Positions 1 to 7,232 are shown, counted from the stretch's first letter. The stretch: DNA of 9,754 nucleotides from Brachyspira pilosicoli (GCF_019402445.1 NZ_SRZM01000058.1:1-9754); one strand, 5' to 3'. The notes: generated from the letters alone by a model not told the origin. A program made the numbers and translations.

Positions 1-2
1 AA

Positions 3-1430
3 TTCATTACTATTATTTTAATAATTTTTAAACTTTGGTTATTTTATCCAGGATATTATTGGCACTATGATACTGTATACTCTATAATTTTAATTTTAAC
101 AGGATTTAATAGTGCAAATTGGATGCCTATTTTAACAGAATTAAATGTTAAACTTATGGATAAATTAGGTTTAACTATGGGCATATTTTTTATTATAAAT
201 ACTATGCTTTTATATTGTTCTATATTTTTAATAATTATTTCTTCATATATAAAAAATAAAAATAAATTTGTTATATTATTATTCCTTATAACTTTTTTAG
301 CACAAATATTTTTTTCTTCCATAGAGTATCTTAAAGATAGTGTTGCCACATTATATGTTTTATTTTCATATTCTATAGTATTCTCTATCATTGTTTTACA
401 AATTAAAAATATTAATGTGAGAAGATTTTTAAAAATTATATCTTTAATATCACTTATAATTAGCATGCTGCATAGACATAATTTTATTGTAACAGTTTAT
501 CCAATTTTAATATGGTTTACTTATGACTATTTGAAAACTAAAAATATAAATGATATAAAAAAATATATTGCATCATTTTTTTTGATTATGTTGTTTAATG
601 CTATAGTTTTGATGTCAATATTTTTTATTTTTCCAAGAATATTTATAAAAGATATTTCTAATCCAACGAGAGGGTTATACTTACTTCAAATAGCTGGTGC
701 TATTGTTCCTGCAAATGACTCATCTATTATTCCAGATGATTGGTATGCAGACTCTAAAAATTTTAATGATGTAGTTGAACAATACAATAAAGATCCATTA
801 CTAGCAGATCCTTTAGGAGTAATTTTAAGTAATTCTAAAGATGTAAAAAAAATATGGATAAAATCAATATTAAAATATCCATCTAACTATATTAGACATA
901 TGTGGAATTTTACAACTTCTATTTTGACTTTAAAATATGAAATAATAAATTCTTATGTATTAACATTGAGAGAATGGTATGAGCCGCCATTAACTAATCC
1001 AACATTTGAATTATTAAATATTACAATAGATGATGTAAAAAAATTAAAGTTTTATAATGAAAATATGGGTATATATTTTACCGAATTAAAATTCAAAGTA
1101 TTTTATTTATTAAATAAGATATTACCCAATATAAATGTATTTTTATTTGTATTATTGTCAATAATACTATTTTTTGCATCAGGTTTATTATTTATATTTA
1201 ATAAAAAATTTAGAAATGACATATTGGTATTTGTTTTCTCTACTTCTTTTTCAGCATTTGCTACTGCTTTTATAGTTTCTATATTTTCTCCAGTCGTTCA
1301 TATATATCAATACAGATATATTTATCCAGTAATACCAATAAGTATAGTATCTTTAATAGGATTTATAATATTTATTTATGATAGAGGTGGATTTAAAAAA
1401 TTTATTAAAGAATTAAGAGGTAAAAATTAA
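3..1430 (+). CDS. GT-C-like multi-pass membrane protein, probable glycosyltransferase (5' partial)
   Basis: The reading frame is open from the first complete codon at position 3, so the gene begins upstream of the window. The ATG at 123 is internal, because about 40 in-frame codons before it also look like protein. The in-window part is 475 residues. It has many hydrophobic helices (clusters around residues 60-80, 88-106, 115-133, 145-170 and 182-208, and again in the last 100 residues) and a hydrophilic loop of about 100 residues in between. Near the start is a YPGYYWHYDT segment (residues 15-24), then a KD pair (111-112) and an RHN (158-160). This pattern recalls the DUF6020/GT-C type of polyprenyl-phosphate-sugar-dependent membrane glycosyltransferases, in which an acidic residue in the first periplasmic loop is catalytic. 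The family call rests on recalled motif style, not on a search. The stop overlaps the next gene's start by one base (TAATG), so the two are co-transcribed and probably act in the same surface-glycan pathway. An O-antigen polymerase or flippase-like role is less likely but not excluded. Confidence 0.7.
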   Translation, partial: FITIILIIFKLWLFYPGYYWHYDTVYSIILILTGFNSANWMPILTELNVKLMDKLGLTMGIFFIINTMLLYCSIFLIIISSYIKNKNKFVILLFLITFLAQIFFSSIEYLKDSVATLYVLFSYSIVFSIIVLQIKNINVRRFLKIISLISLIISMLHRHNFIVTVYPILIWFTYDYLKTKNINDIKKYIASFFLIMLFNAIVLMSIFFIFPRIFIKDISNPTRGLYLLQIAGAIVPANDSSIIPDDWYADSKNFNDVVEQYNKDPLLADPLGVILSNSKDVKKIWIKSILKYPSNYIRHMWNFTTSILTLKYEIINSYVLTLREWYEPPLTNPTFELLNITIDDVKKLKFYNENMGIYFTELKFKVFYLLNKILPNINVFLFVLLSIILFFASGLLFIFNKKFRNDILVFVFSTSFSAFATAFIVSIFSPVVHIYQYRYIYPVIPISIVSLIGFIIFIYDRGGFKKFIKELRGKN

Positions 1431-2467
1431 TGAAAATATCAGTAATAATACCTTGTTATAATGAAGAGATAACTATTAAACAAGTAATAGAAGAATTTAC
1501 AAAGTATTTACCAGAAGCTGAAATAAATGTTTTTGATAATAATAGCAAAGATAATTCTATAAAATTAGCTAAAGAAGCAGGTGCTATAGTGACAGAAGTT
1601 AATTATCAAGGTAAAGGAGAAGTCGTAAGAAGAGCTTTCTCAGATATTGATTCTGATATATATATTATGGTTGATGCTGATATGCAGTATGATATATCCG
1701 AAATAAAAAAACATATACAATATTTTTTAGATAGAAAACTTGATATGTTAAACATTTCTCGTGAAGTTGTAAATGAAGATGTACATAGAAAGGGACATAC
1801 TTTTGGAAATGCTATGCTTACCGGTTTTGCTAATATGTTATTTGGTAAAAAATTTGATGATATGCTTAGTGGTTATAGAATATTTTCTAAAAGATTTGTA
1901 AAAAGTTTTCCAGCTGCATCAAAAGGTTTTGAAATAGAAACAGAACTTACAATATATGCCTTACAAATGCGTTTACCAGTAGGTGAAGTTCCTGCTAAAT
2001 ACTTTAAAAGACCTGAAGGCTCTCATTCAAAACTTAATACATTTAGAGATGGATTTAGAATATTATTTACTATAATTTATTTAATGATGACAGAAAAACC
2101 TTTATTGTTTTTTAACATAATCAGTACTGTTTTATTTATTATAGGTATGGTTTTTGGAATAAGTATAACTATAGAATATTTTGAAACATCGAAAGTTGAT
2201 AGATTTCCTACAGCAATACTAACAATATGTTTATTAATATTATCAGCATTATCTTTTGCTATAGGATTAATAATGAATGCTATAGGAAGAGCTATAGCTG
2301 AAAATAGAAGATTTAAATATAATTCGCAGAGCAGAGCAGAGCAGAGCAGAGCAGAGCAGAGCAGATTAATATATGCAACGGCTACATATATATTTATAAT
2401 AATACAAAATATCAAAAATTACAACCTATGTTGCAAATTGCAGCATAGGTTTTTTATGTTTAACTAA
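1430..2467 (+). CDS. GT2 glycosyltransferase with two C-terminal TM helices and repeat-altered tail
   Basis: This is a 345-residue GT-A fold family 2 enzyme of the DPM1/GtrB-like kind, which typically moves a sugar from a nucleotide donor to polyprenyl phosphate at the cytoplasmic membrane face. Visible motifs are the N-terminal SVIIPCYNEE (residues 4-13), DNNSKDNS (36-43), the metal-binding DAD at 82-84 followed by MQYD, and SGYRIFSKRF (about 147-156). Two membrane helices lie at about 225-247 and 262-283, ending in an AENRRFKYN stretch that looks like the usual family C-terminus. From residue 299 the protein is encoded by the GCAGA pentamer tract (SQSRAEQ-type residues to 312). It then runs into a 33-residue tail that does not look like family sequence and whose codons pass through a transcription terminator. 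The conserved enzyme therefore probably ends near residue 300, and the tail is set by repeat register. The start overlaps the upstream stop by one base. The GT2 call is firm; the sugar and acceptor are unknown. Confidence 0.9.
   Translation: MKISVIIPCYNEEITIKQVIEEFTKYLPEAEINVFDNNSKDNSIKLAKEAGAIVTEVNYQGKGEVVRRAFSDIDSDIYIMVDADMQYDISEIKKHIQYFLDRKLDMLNISREVVNEDVHRKGHTFGNAMLTGFANMLFGKKFDDMLSGYRIFSKRFVKSFPAASKGFEIETELTIYALQMRLPVGEVPAKYFKRPEGSHSKLNTFRDGFRILFTIIYLMMTEKPLLFFNIISTVLFIIGMVFGISITIEYFETSKVDRFPTAILTICLLILSALSFAIGLIMNAIGRAIAENRRFKYNSQSRAEQSRAEQSRLIYATATYIFIIIQNIKNYNLCCKLQHRFFMFN
2326..2365 (+). repeat. Perfect pentanucleotide tandem repeat (GCAGA)8
   Basis: Eight uninterrupted copies of GCAGA (40 bases) sit inside the 3' end of the GT2 gene. 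The flanking bases (C before, T after) do not extend the array. The unit is 60% GC in a region of about one-quarter GC, so it stands out sharply. Because 5 is not a multiple of 3, each gain or loss of a unit changes the downstream frame. With 8 copies translation stops at 2465-2467. With 7 copies the frame ends at the TAG at 2446-2448 (window numbering). With 9 (or 6) copies it stops at once at the TAA at 2367-2369. This is the architecture of a slipped-strand-mispairing contingency locus. Actual length variation is inferred, not seen. Confidence 0.97.
2423..2455 (+). terminator. Rho-independent terminator overlapping the GT2 reading frame
   Basis: The arms AACCTATGTTGC (2423-2434) and GCAGCATAGGTT (2440-2451) pair over 12 positions with a single G-U wobble. 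They enclose a 5-base AAATT loop and are followed by a T run (2450-2455, the first two T's being in the stem). This is a strong hairpin for such an AT-rich region. It lies inside the last codons of the GT2 frame in its present register, where a translating ribosome would be expected to block folding. It sits 30 bases before the FAD oxidoreductase start, with no convincing promoter between them, so downstream expression may depend on read-through. Confidence 0.85.
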
Positions 2468-2485
2468 TTTTTAGGGAATATTGCT

Positions 2486-3604
2486 ATGTATGATTATATA
2501 ATAATAGGTGCTGGTATTTACGGACTCTATTCAGCTGATATTTTATCTAATAAAAATAAGAATGCTAAAATTTTGATAATAGAAAAAGATAAAGAAGCAT
2601 TTTCAAGAGCTTCATATGTTAATCAGGCAAGACTACATAATGGTTACCATTATCCAAGGTCATTGCATACAGCAATAAAATGCTCCCATTATTTTGATAA
2701 ATTTATTAAAGATTTTCCATTCTCAATAGTTTCAGATTACACTAAGATTTATGCAGTGTCATCAAAATTTGGCATGGCAACCCCTGATAATTTTGAATAT
2801 TTTTGTGATAATGCTAATATACCTTATGAAAGAATAAATGAAAATATATTTTTTAATAAAAATACTGTAGATGCATGCTATAAAACTAAAGAATATACAA
2901 TAGATACTTTAAAAATAAAATATTATTATTTAGAAAAATTAAAAGAAAAATCAAATATTACTATAATTTATAATGATTATATAAAAGATGTAATTATTGA
3001 TAATGATCTATGGATATTAACATTAAATTCATCTAAAACAATAAAAACTAATTTTGTCATTAATACTTCTTACGCTTCTTTAAACAGTATATTAAAAATA
3101 TTTAATTTAAATACATTATCTATGAAATTCGAATTAGCAGAAATGGTTTTATGTAACTCTTCAGAAAGCTTAAAAGGTTTTGGTATAACATTGATGGATG
3201 GTCCATTTTTCTCTATAATGCCTTTTGATAGTCATGGTATGTATTCTCTATCAGCAGTAAGATATACACCGCATCAAAATTGTTTTCAAGAATTACCAAC
3301 TTTTACATGTCAAAAACAATCAGAAACATGTAGTGGAATGTTCTTAGATAATTGCAATTTTTGTAAAGTAAGACCAGAAACAGCTTGGGTACATATGTTC
3401 CAACTTGCTAAAAAATATTTGAAATCAGAATTTTTACCAGAATTTAAAGAAAGTATTTTTGCTATAAAAGCTCTAATGCAATCTTCTTCAACATCTGATT
3501 CAAGACCAGTTATCATTACAGAAAACAATAAAAATCCAAAATTAATTAGTATTCTTGGTGGAAAATTAAATACCATATATGAATTAAATGAGGTACTATT
3601 ATGA
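2486..3604 (+). CDS. FAD-dependent oxidoreductase, DAO family, of a glycan cluster
   Basis: This 372-residue protein has an N-terminal Rossmann FAD-binding site, GAGIYG at residues 8-13, with the ribose-binding glutamate at E33 after a beta strand (ILIIEK). A conserved-looking NQARLHNGYHYPRS segment follows at about 48-61. The C-terminus has SRPVI and ILGGKLNTIYE, matching the second FAD-contacting region of D-amino-acid-oxidase/glycine-oxidase-like proteins (PF01266 type). An unusual feature is five cysteines within 28 residues (C266, C275, C282, C290, C293), which could bind a metal or form disulfides. The start is supported by AGGGA at 2473-2477, eight bases before the ATG. The stop overlaps the next start (ATGA). 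It is the first gene after the terminator and heads the five-gene unit. An oxidation step on a sugar or sugar-linked amine is a reasonable role; the substrate is unknown. Confidence 0.85.
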   Translation: MYDYIIIGAGIYGLYSADILSNKNKNAKILIIEKDKEAFSRASYVNQARLHNGYHYPRSLHTAIKCSHYFDKFIKDFPFSIVSDYTKIYAVSSKFGMATPDNFEYFCDNANIPYERINENIFFNKNTVDACYKTKEYTIDTLKIKYYYLEKLKEKSNITIIYNDYIKDVIIDNDLWILTLNSSKTIKTNFVINTSYASLNSILKIFNLNTLSMKFELAEMVLCNSSESLKGFGITLMDGPFFSIMPFDSHGMYSLSAVRYTPHQNCFQELPTFTCQKQSETCSGMFLDNCNFCKVRPETAWVHMFQLAKKYLKSEFLPEFKESIFAIKALMQSSSTSDSRPVIITENNKNPKLISILGGKLNTIYELNEVLL

Positions 3605-4479
3605 AAGATAAAAATTATGCAAGTTTTATAATAACTAAAATAGATAATAAAGAAAATTATCAAAGATTAGAGAATTATATATTAAATAAATTTGAATATA
3701 GTGAAATTATTATTTTAATAAATGACTCCAATATAAAAGATATGAAAGAATATCTAGCTCCAAATTCTAATAATGTGTTATGTTTAAATTTAGGTAATAA
3801 TATAGATGAAAATAATTCTATAAGAGCAGGACTAGAATTTTCAAAAGGAGATATAGTTTTTGTAATAAAAGATTTATCAATCAATAAATTAGAAGAATAT
3901 TTAGATAATCTTTATGAATCAAATAAAAAAGGTATAGACTCTTCATTCTTAACTTCTAAATATTATAGATTAAAAGATAAACTAACTATTAATTTAATAT
4001 CGACTTTTTCAAAACATAAATTAAAAAATGTATATGATATAGTATTCTTAGTTACTAGAAGAGTTATAAATGCCATTACAGAAGATAATAGTAAAACAAC
4101 TCCTATATCATATGTTATTCGTGATATAGGATATAATTACAATGAATTCAAATGTGAAATAAAAGACAAAAAATATCATATGTCAAAACAAACAAGAAGT
4201 GTATATCTATTATTATTTTCAGAAGCTTTTTCAAATTTTACAGCATCATTATCTTTATTAAGTGCTATAATTGCCATAGTAACAGGAATATATGCTTTAG
4301 TTATATATTTATCTAATAATAAACCTGTTGAAGGTTGGACCACAACATTTTTGTTTTTATCATTCAGTTTTACTATGATATTTGCCATATTCAGCATCAT
4401 TATAAGATATTTAAGTATAATACAAAAAGAACTATATAATAAACCTAATTTTAGAGTAAAGTCTGTTTCAAAATTATAA
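3601..4479 (+). CDS. Divergent GT2-like membrane protein, probable non-canonical glycosyltransferase
   Basis: This 292-residue protein has the outline of a GtrB/ArnC-like family 2 transferase but a degenerate catalytic core. The N-terminal half has alternating strands (ASFIITKID, EIIILINDSN, GDIVFVIKDLS) in the places expected for a GT-A domain. Where the DxD motif should be, residues 88-93 read VIKDLS: the second Asp (D91) is kept and the first is replaced by Ile. The C-terminal third has a hydrophobic stretch at about 201-238, a short loop containing GW (245-246), and a further membrane segment to about 270, ending in KELYNKPNFRV. That ending resembles the GtrB-type tail. It is translationally coupled to the FAD oxidoreductase by an ATGA overlap. 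It may be an inactive partner, a membrane anchor for other enzymes of the unit, or an active but divergent enzyme. The fold assignment is by eye and moderate. Confidence 0.65.
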   Translation: MKDKNYASFIITKIDNKENYQRLENYILNKFEYSEIIILINDSNIKDMKEYLAPNSNNVLCLNLGNNIDENNSIRAGLEFSKGDIVFVIKDLSINKLEEYLDNLYESNKKGIDSSFLTSKYYRLKDKLTINLISTFSKHKLKNVYDIVFLVTRRVINAITEDNSKTTPISYVIRDIGYNYNEFKCEIKDKKYHMSKQTRSVYLLLFSEAFSNFTASLSLLSAIIAIVTGIYALVIYLSNNKPVEGWTTTFLFLSFSFTMIFAIFSIIIRYLSIIQKELYNKPNFRVKSVSKL

Positions 4480-4500
4480 AAAGCTATAAGGAGAAAGTAT

Positions 4501-5436
4501 ATGAATAATTGTTTAATAGGTTATACAGGTTTTGTAGGAAGCAATATATTATTAAAATCAGATTTTCATTTTCAATATAATTCAAAAAATATAAATGATA
4601 TTAAAAATAGAGAATTTGATTTATTAATTTGTTCATCAATACCAGCCGATATGCAGCTTGCTAATACTAATCCTGAAAAAGATTTATCAAATATTAAAGA
4701 ATTACTAAATATATTAAGTACTGTAAAAGCTAAGAAAGCTGTTTTAATATCAACTATAGCAGTATATCCACAACCTGTTATATATGATGAAAGTAATAAT
4801 AATTTTATTAGTGATTATGATTACGGGAAAAATAGAAAAATAGCAGAAGATGAATTTTCTAATATTTTTAATCATTCTCATATAATAAGACTGCCTGCTT
4901 TATTTGGTAAAAATTTAAAAAAGAATTTTATCTATGACATAATCAATCCTGAACCAGCATTTTTTACAGAAAGTAAATTTGAAACAATAAAAGATAAAAT
5001 TGTTTTTTCAAAAAAATATTATAATTTTGATTCAGAAAAAAAGAGATATGTATTTGATAAAAATAGTGCAATTAAAAATAATTCAATAGATAAAATAAGG
5101 GAAGAATTATTTAATATTAATGAAACTTCTCTACAATTTACTAATCCTGAAAGTACTTTTCAATTTTATAATTTAGATAATTTATATAATGATATATCAA
5201 AATCTATAGAATATAATATTCCTATACTTAATGTATGCTCAGCACCAATTTCAGCAAAAGATATCATGAAAAATATTTTTAATAGGGAATTCATTTCAAA
5301 CAATGCCAAATTATATAATTATAACATGAAAAGTATATATGCTAATAAATGGGGAAATGATAAAGAATATTTATATAATGAGAAAAACATATATGATGAT
5401 TTAGTATCATTTTTTAAATTAAATGGAGTTTTATAA
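4501..5436 (+). CDS. NAD(P)-dependent epimerase/dehydratase-like extended SDR
   Basis: This 311-residue protein is a short-chain dehydrogenase/reductase superfamily member of the extended, nucleotide-sugar type. The dinucleotide-binding GxxGxxG is at residues 7-13 (GYTGFVG). A Ser/Thr-rich strand (LISTIAVYPQP) precedes the catalytic Tyr-x3-Lys at Y106 and K110. The segment ESTFQFYNLDNLYNDI in the second half resembles a motif I recall from SDR proteins in LPS clusters that sit beside TIM-barrel isomerase-like genes, as here. A strong Shine-Dalgarno (AAGGAGA, 4488-4494) stands six bases before the ATG, following a 21-base gap after the previous stop. The stop overlaps the next start by one base. 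The likely role is NAD(P)-dependent redox or epimerisation of a sugar intermediate in the cytoplasm; the exact reaction is unknown. Confidence 0.85.
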   Translation: MNNCLIGYTGFVGSNILLKSDFHFQYNSKNINDIKNREFDLLICSSIPADMQLANTNPEKDLSNIKELLNILSTVKAKKAVLISTIAVYPQPVIYDESNNNFISDYDYGKNRKIAEDEFSNIFNHSHIIRLPALFGKNLKKNFIYDIINPEPAFFTESKFETIKDKIVFSKKYYNFDSEKKRYVFDKNSAIKNNSIDKIREELFNINETSLQFTNPESTFQFYNLDNLYNDISKSIEYNIPILNVCSAPISAKDIMKNIFNREFISNNAKLYNYNMKSIYANKWGNDKEYLYNEKNIYDDLVSFFKLNGVL

Positions 5437-6269
5437 TGAAATTGTGTATATCTTCTCTAGCTTGGAATATAGATAATAGAAATAAAATTTATGATTTTTT
5501 ATCAAAAAAAGAAATAAAATTTATAGAAATAGTACCATTTAAAATATCAAACTTAGGTTTATATGATGAATACAATAATTATATTAAATTAAAAAAAGAA
5601 TGGGAAGATTTTGGACTACAAGCTGTATCTATGCAAAGTTTGCATTTTGGATTAAATAATTGTTCATTATTTAATTCTGAAATTGAAAGAAAAAATTTAT
5701 ATGAATATACATTAAAATCTATAGAGGTTGCTTCCATATTAGGTATAGAACATATAGTATTTGGTTCTCCAAAATTAAGGATTATACCAGAAGGAATGTC
5801 CAATAATGAATCTAATGATATAGCATTAGAGTTCTTTACAAAATTAAATGATGAAGCTACTAAATATAATGTTCTAATTGGTATAGAACCTAATTCAAAA
5901 TATTATGGTACTAATTTTTTAACTAATACTAAGGATACATTTGAATTTGTAAAAAAAATAAATTTGAAAAATATAAAAATTAATTTAGATTTAAGTACTA
6001 TAATTTTAGAAAATGAAAATATATCACAATCTATAGATTTAGTAAATTCTTTAAATTATAATTTTCATTGCCATATAAGCATACCTTATTTAAAAAACGA
6101 TTATATAAATTATAAAAATAATTTAATAGAATATTTATACAAATTAAAAACTTCTAAAGTTAATCATTGTTCAATAGAAACAGTAATAAATAATAATGAA
6201 ATAGAAAATATTAATACCATCAATGAAATAATTGATTTTATAAAATCAGTAGAAAAGGAAACAATATAA
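5436..6269 (+). CDS. TIM-barrel sugar phosphate isomerase/epimerase-like protein
   Basis: This 277-residue protein is of the xylose isomerase-like/AP endonuclease 2 superfamily (PF01261 type). It opens with a beta strand KLCISSLAW and shows the beta-alpha repeats of a TIM barrel. Candidate metal ligands fall at the expected strand ends: E151 (GIEPN), D185 (NLDLS), H211 and H213 (FHCHIS) and E248 (SIETV). Such enzymes isomerise or epimerise small sugars, dehydrate inositol derivatives, or in the AP endonuclease branch cut DNA. The glycan context favours a sugar substrate. It is coupled on both sides by one-base TAATG overlaps, to the SDR before it and the glycosyltransferase after it, which implies matched expression and a shared pathway. 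Family membership is quite secure; the specific reaction is not. Confidence 0.82.
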   Translation: MKLCISSLAWNIDNRNKIYDFLSKKEIKFIEIVPFKISNLGLYDEYNNYIKLKKEWEDFGLQAVSMQSLHFGLNNCSLFNSEIERKNLYEYTLKSIEVASILGIEHIVFGSPKLRIIPEGMSNNESNDIALEFFTKLNDEATKYNVLIGIEPNSKYYGTNFLTNTKDTFEFVKKINLKNIKINLDLSTIILENENISQSIDLVNSLNYNFHCHISIPYLKNDYINYKNNLIEYLYKLKTSKVNHCSIETVINNNEIENINTINEIIDFIKSVEKETI

Positions 6270-7054
6270 TGCTTAGAGAAATACCTGATTATAAAATAGA
6301 AGAATTTTTTGAGAAAAAACATAAATATTGTGTAGGTATTCCTTTACTAAATGAAGGTGAAAAAATAAAAAAAGAACTAAAATCTATGTTAGATAATGGT
6401 ATACACAACATAGCAGATATTATTATATTTGATGGTGGAAGTAATGATGGATCTACTAATAAGGATTTTTTAAAAAGTGTAAATGTAAGAACTTTGCTTA
6501 TAAAAACAGGAGCAGGAAAGCAAGGAGCACAATTTAGAATGGGCTTTGATTATATTTTAAATCAAGGATATGATGGTATAATAACAATAGATGGAAATAA
6601 TAAAGACGGAGTAGAATATATCAAAGATTTTATTAAAAAATTAGAAGAAGGATATGATTTTATACAAGGTTCAAGATTTATAAAAGGTGGAATTCATAAA
6701 AATACTCCTATATCAAGATATTTAGCTGTAAAATTAATGCATGCTCCTTGGATTAGTTTTATGTCTGGATTTAAATATACTGATACTACTTCAGCATATA
6801 GAGGTATTTCTAAAAAATTATTATTAGATGAGAATCTCAATATATTCAGAAATATATTTTCAGGATATGAATTATTATTTTATATGTCTGCTATGGCACC
6901 TAAATTAAAATATAAAGTATGTGAAATTCCTGTATCAAGAATATATCCAAAAAATACTAAAGTACCAACAAAGATAACTTTTTCTGGTAATTTTAATATT
7001 ATAAAAACTTTATTTAAACTAAATATTGGGGTTTATAATATTAAGAAAAAATAA
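6269..7054 (+). CDS. GT2 family glycosyltransferase, soluble (DPM1-like)
   Basis: This 261-residue protein is a family 2 glycosyltransferase without obvious membrane helices. It has VGIPLLNEGEKI near residues 22-33, the nucleotide-binding FDGGSNDGS at 54-62, a GAGKQGAQFRMG segment at 81-92 and TIDGNNKDG at 106-114. The metal-binding motif therefore reads DGN instead of DxD, a variation tolerated in some GT2 proteins. GSRFIKGG (about 134-141) and DTTSAYRGISKKLL (about 172-185) match the acceptor-side region of dolichol/polyprenyl-phosphate sugar transferases. The start overlaps the previous stop (TAATG). It is the last gene of the five-gene unit and probably transfers the sugar made by the upstream enzymes. 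No clear terminator follows. Confidence 0.85.
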   Translation: MLREIPDYKIEEFFEKKHKYCVGIPLLNEGEKIKKELKSMLDNGIHNIADIIIFDGGSNDGSTNKDFLKSVNVRTLLIKTGAGKQGAQFRMGFDYILNQGYDGIITIDGNNKDGVEYIKDFIKKLEEGYDFIQGSRFIKGGIHKNTPISRYLAVKLMHAPWISFMSGFKYTDTTSAYRGISKKLLLDENLNIFRNIFSGYELLFYMSAMAPKLKYKVCEIPVSRIYPKNTKVPTKITFSGNFNIIKTLFKLNIGVYNIKKK

Positions 7055-7174
7055 ATTTATATTTAGAAATTAAGTACTATATAAAGCAATATCTAAAAAT
7101 ATAAAATTTAAATACAATTATATAAAACAATAAAACTATGTTAAAAATTACTATTATTCAAAATTAATTCCGCC

Positions 7175-7201
7175 TTGATTTTTTAGTGCATAACATATAA
7201 T
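7175..7201 (+). promoter_or_regulatory. Possible sigma-70 promoter for lgt-tgt
   Basis: A perfect TATAAT (7196-7201) lies 15 bases after TTGATT (7175-7180, four of six matches to TTGACA). It is about 38 bases upstream of the lgt start, in the 184-base gap (7055-7238) that separates the glycan unit from the housekeeping genes. The 15-base spacer is shorter than ideal, and TATAAT is common by chance in such AT-rich DNA. The rest of the gap holds AT-rich sequence with no gene or RNA that I can recognise. Confidence 0.4.
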
Positions 7202-7227
7202 ATAAAATTACAAAAATTGATAATAAT

Positions 7228-7232
7228 AAGGA
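7228..7232 (+). promoter_or_regulatory. Ribosome binding site that sets the lgt start
   Basis: AAGGA is followed by six bases and the ATG at 7239. A TTG one codon earlier (7236) would leave only three bases of spacing, so ATG 7239 is the better start. Confidence 0.7.

Noticed and set aside
123..125. ATG at 123 as the start of the GT-C-like gene
   Set aside because: The frame is open to the window edge and the upstream codons include a plausible family motif (YPGYYWHYDT), so the true start lies outside the window.
576..583. Run of eight T in the GT-C-like gene (and a run of eight A at 5951-5958) as phase-variation tracts
   Set aside because: Runs of 7-8 A or T are expected by chance at this base composition, and both frames are intact.
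2326..2365. CRISPR array
   Set aside because: The units are five bases and directly adjacent, with no spacers.
2395..2400. Perfect TATAAT upstream of the FAD oxidoreductase
   Set aside because: The matching -35 position has only about three of six bases, and a transcript from it would have to pass the terminator at 2423-2455. Chance occurrence is likely in such AT-rich DNA.
2077..2415. Open frame on the minus strand across the GCAGA tract, with a repeating LLCSA peptide
   Set aside because: It is the antisense shadow of the GT2 gene; the repeat simply stays open in that frame and there is no ribosome binding site or recognisable domain.
3310..3663. Minus-strand open frames opposite the glycan and tgt genes
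   Set aside because: They lie opposite well-supported genes and show no start signals or family motifs.
7054..7108. Imperfect inverted repeat after the terminal GT2 as a terminator
   Set aside because: The arms are entirely A/T-rich with bulges and a loop of about 24 bases, and there is no clean T run; too weak to call.
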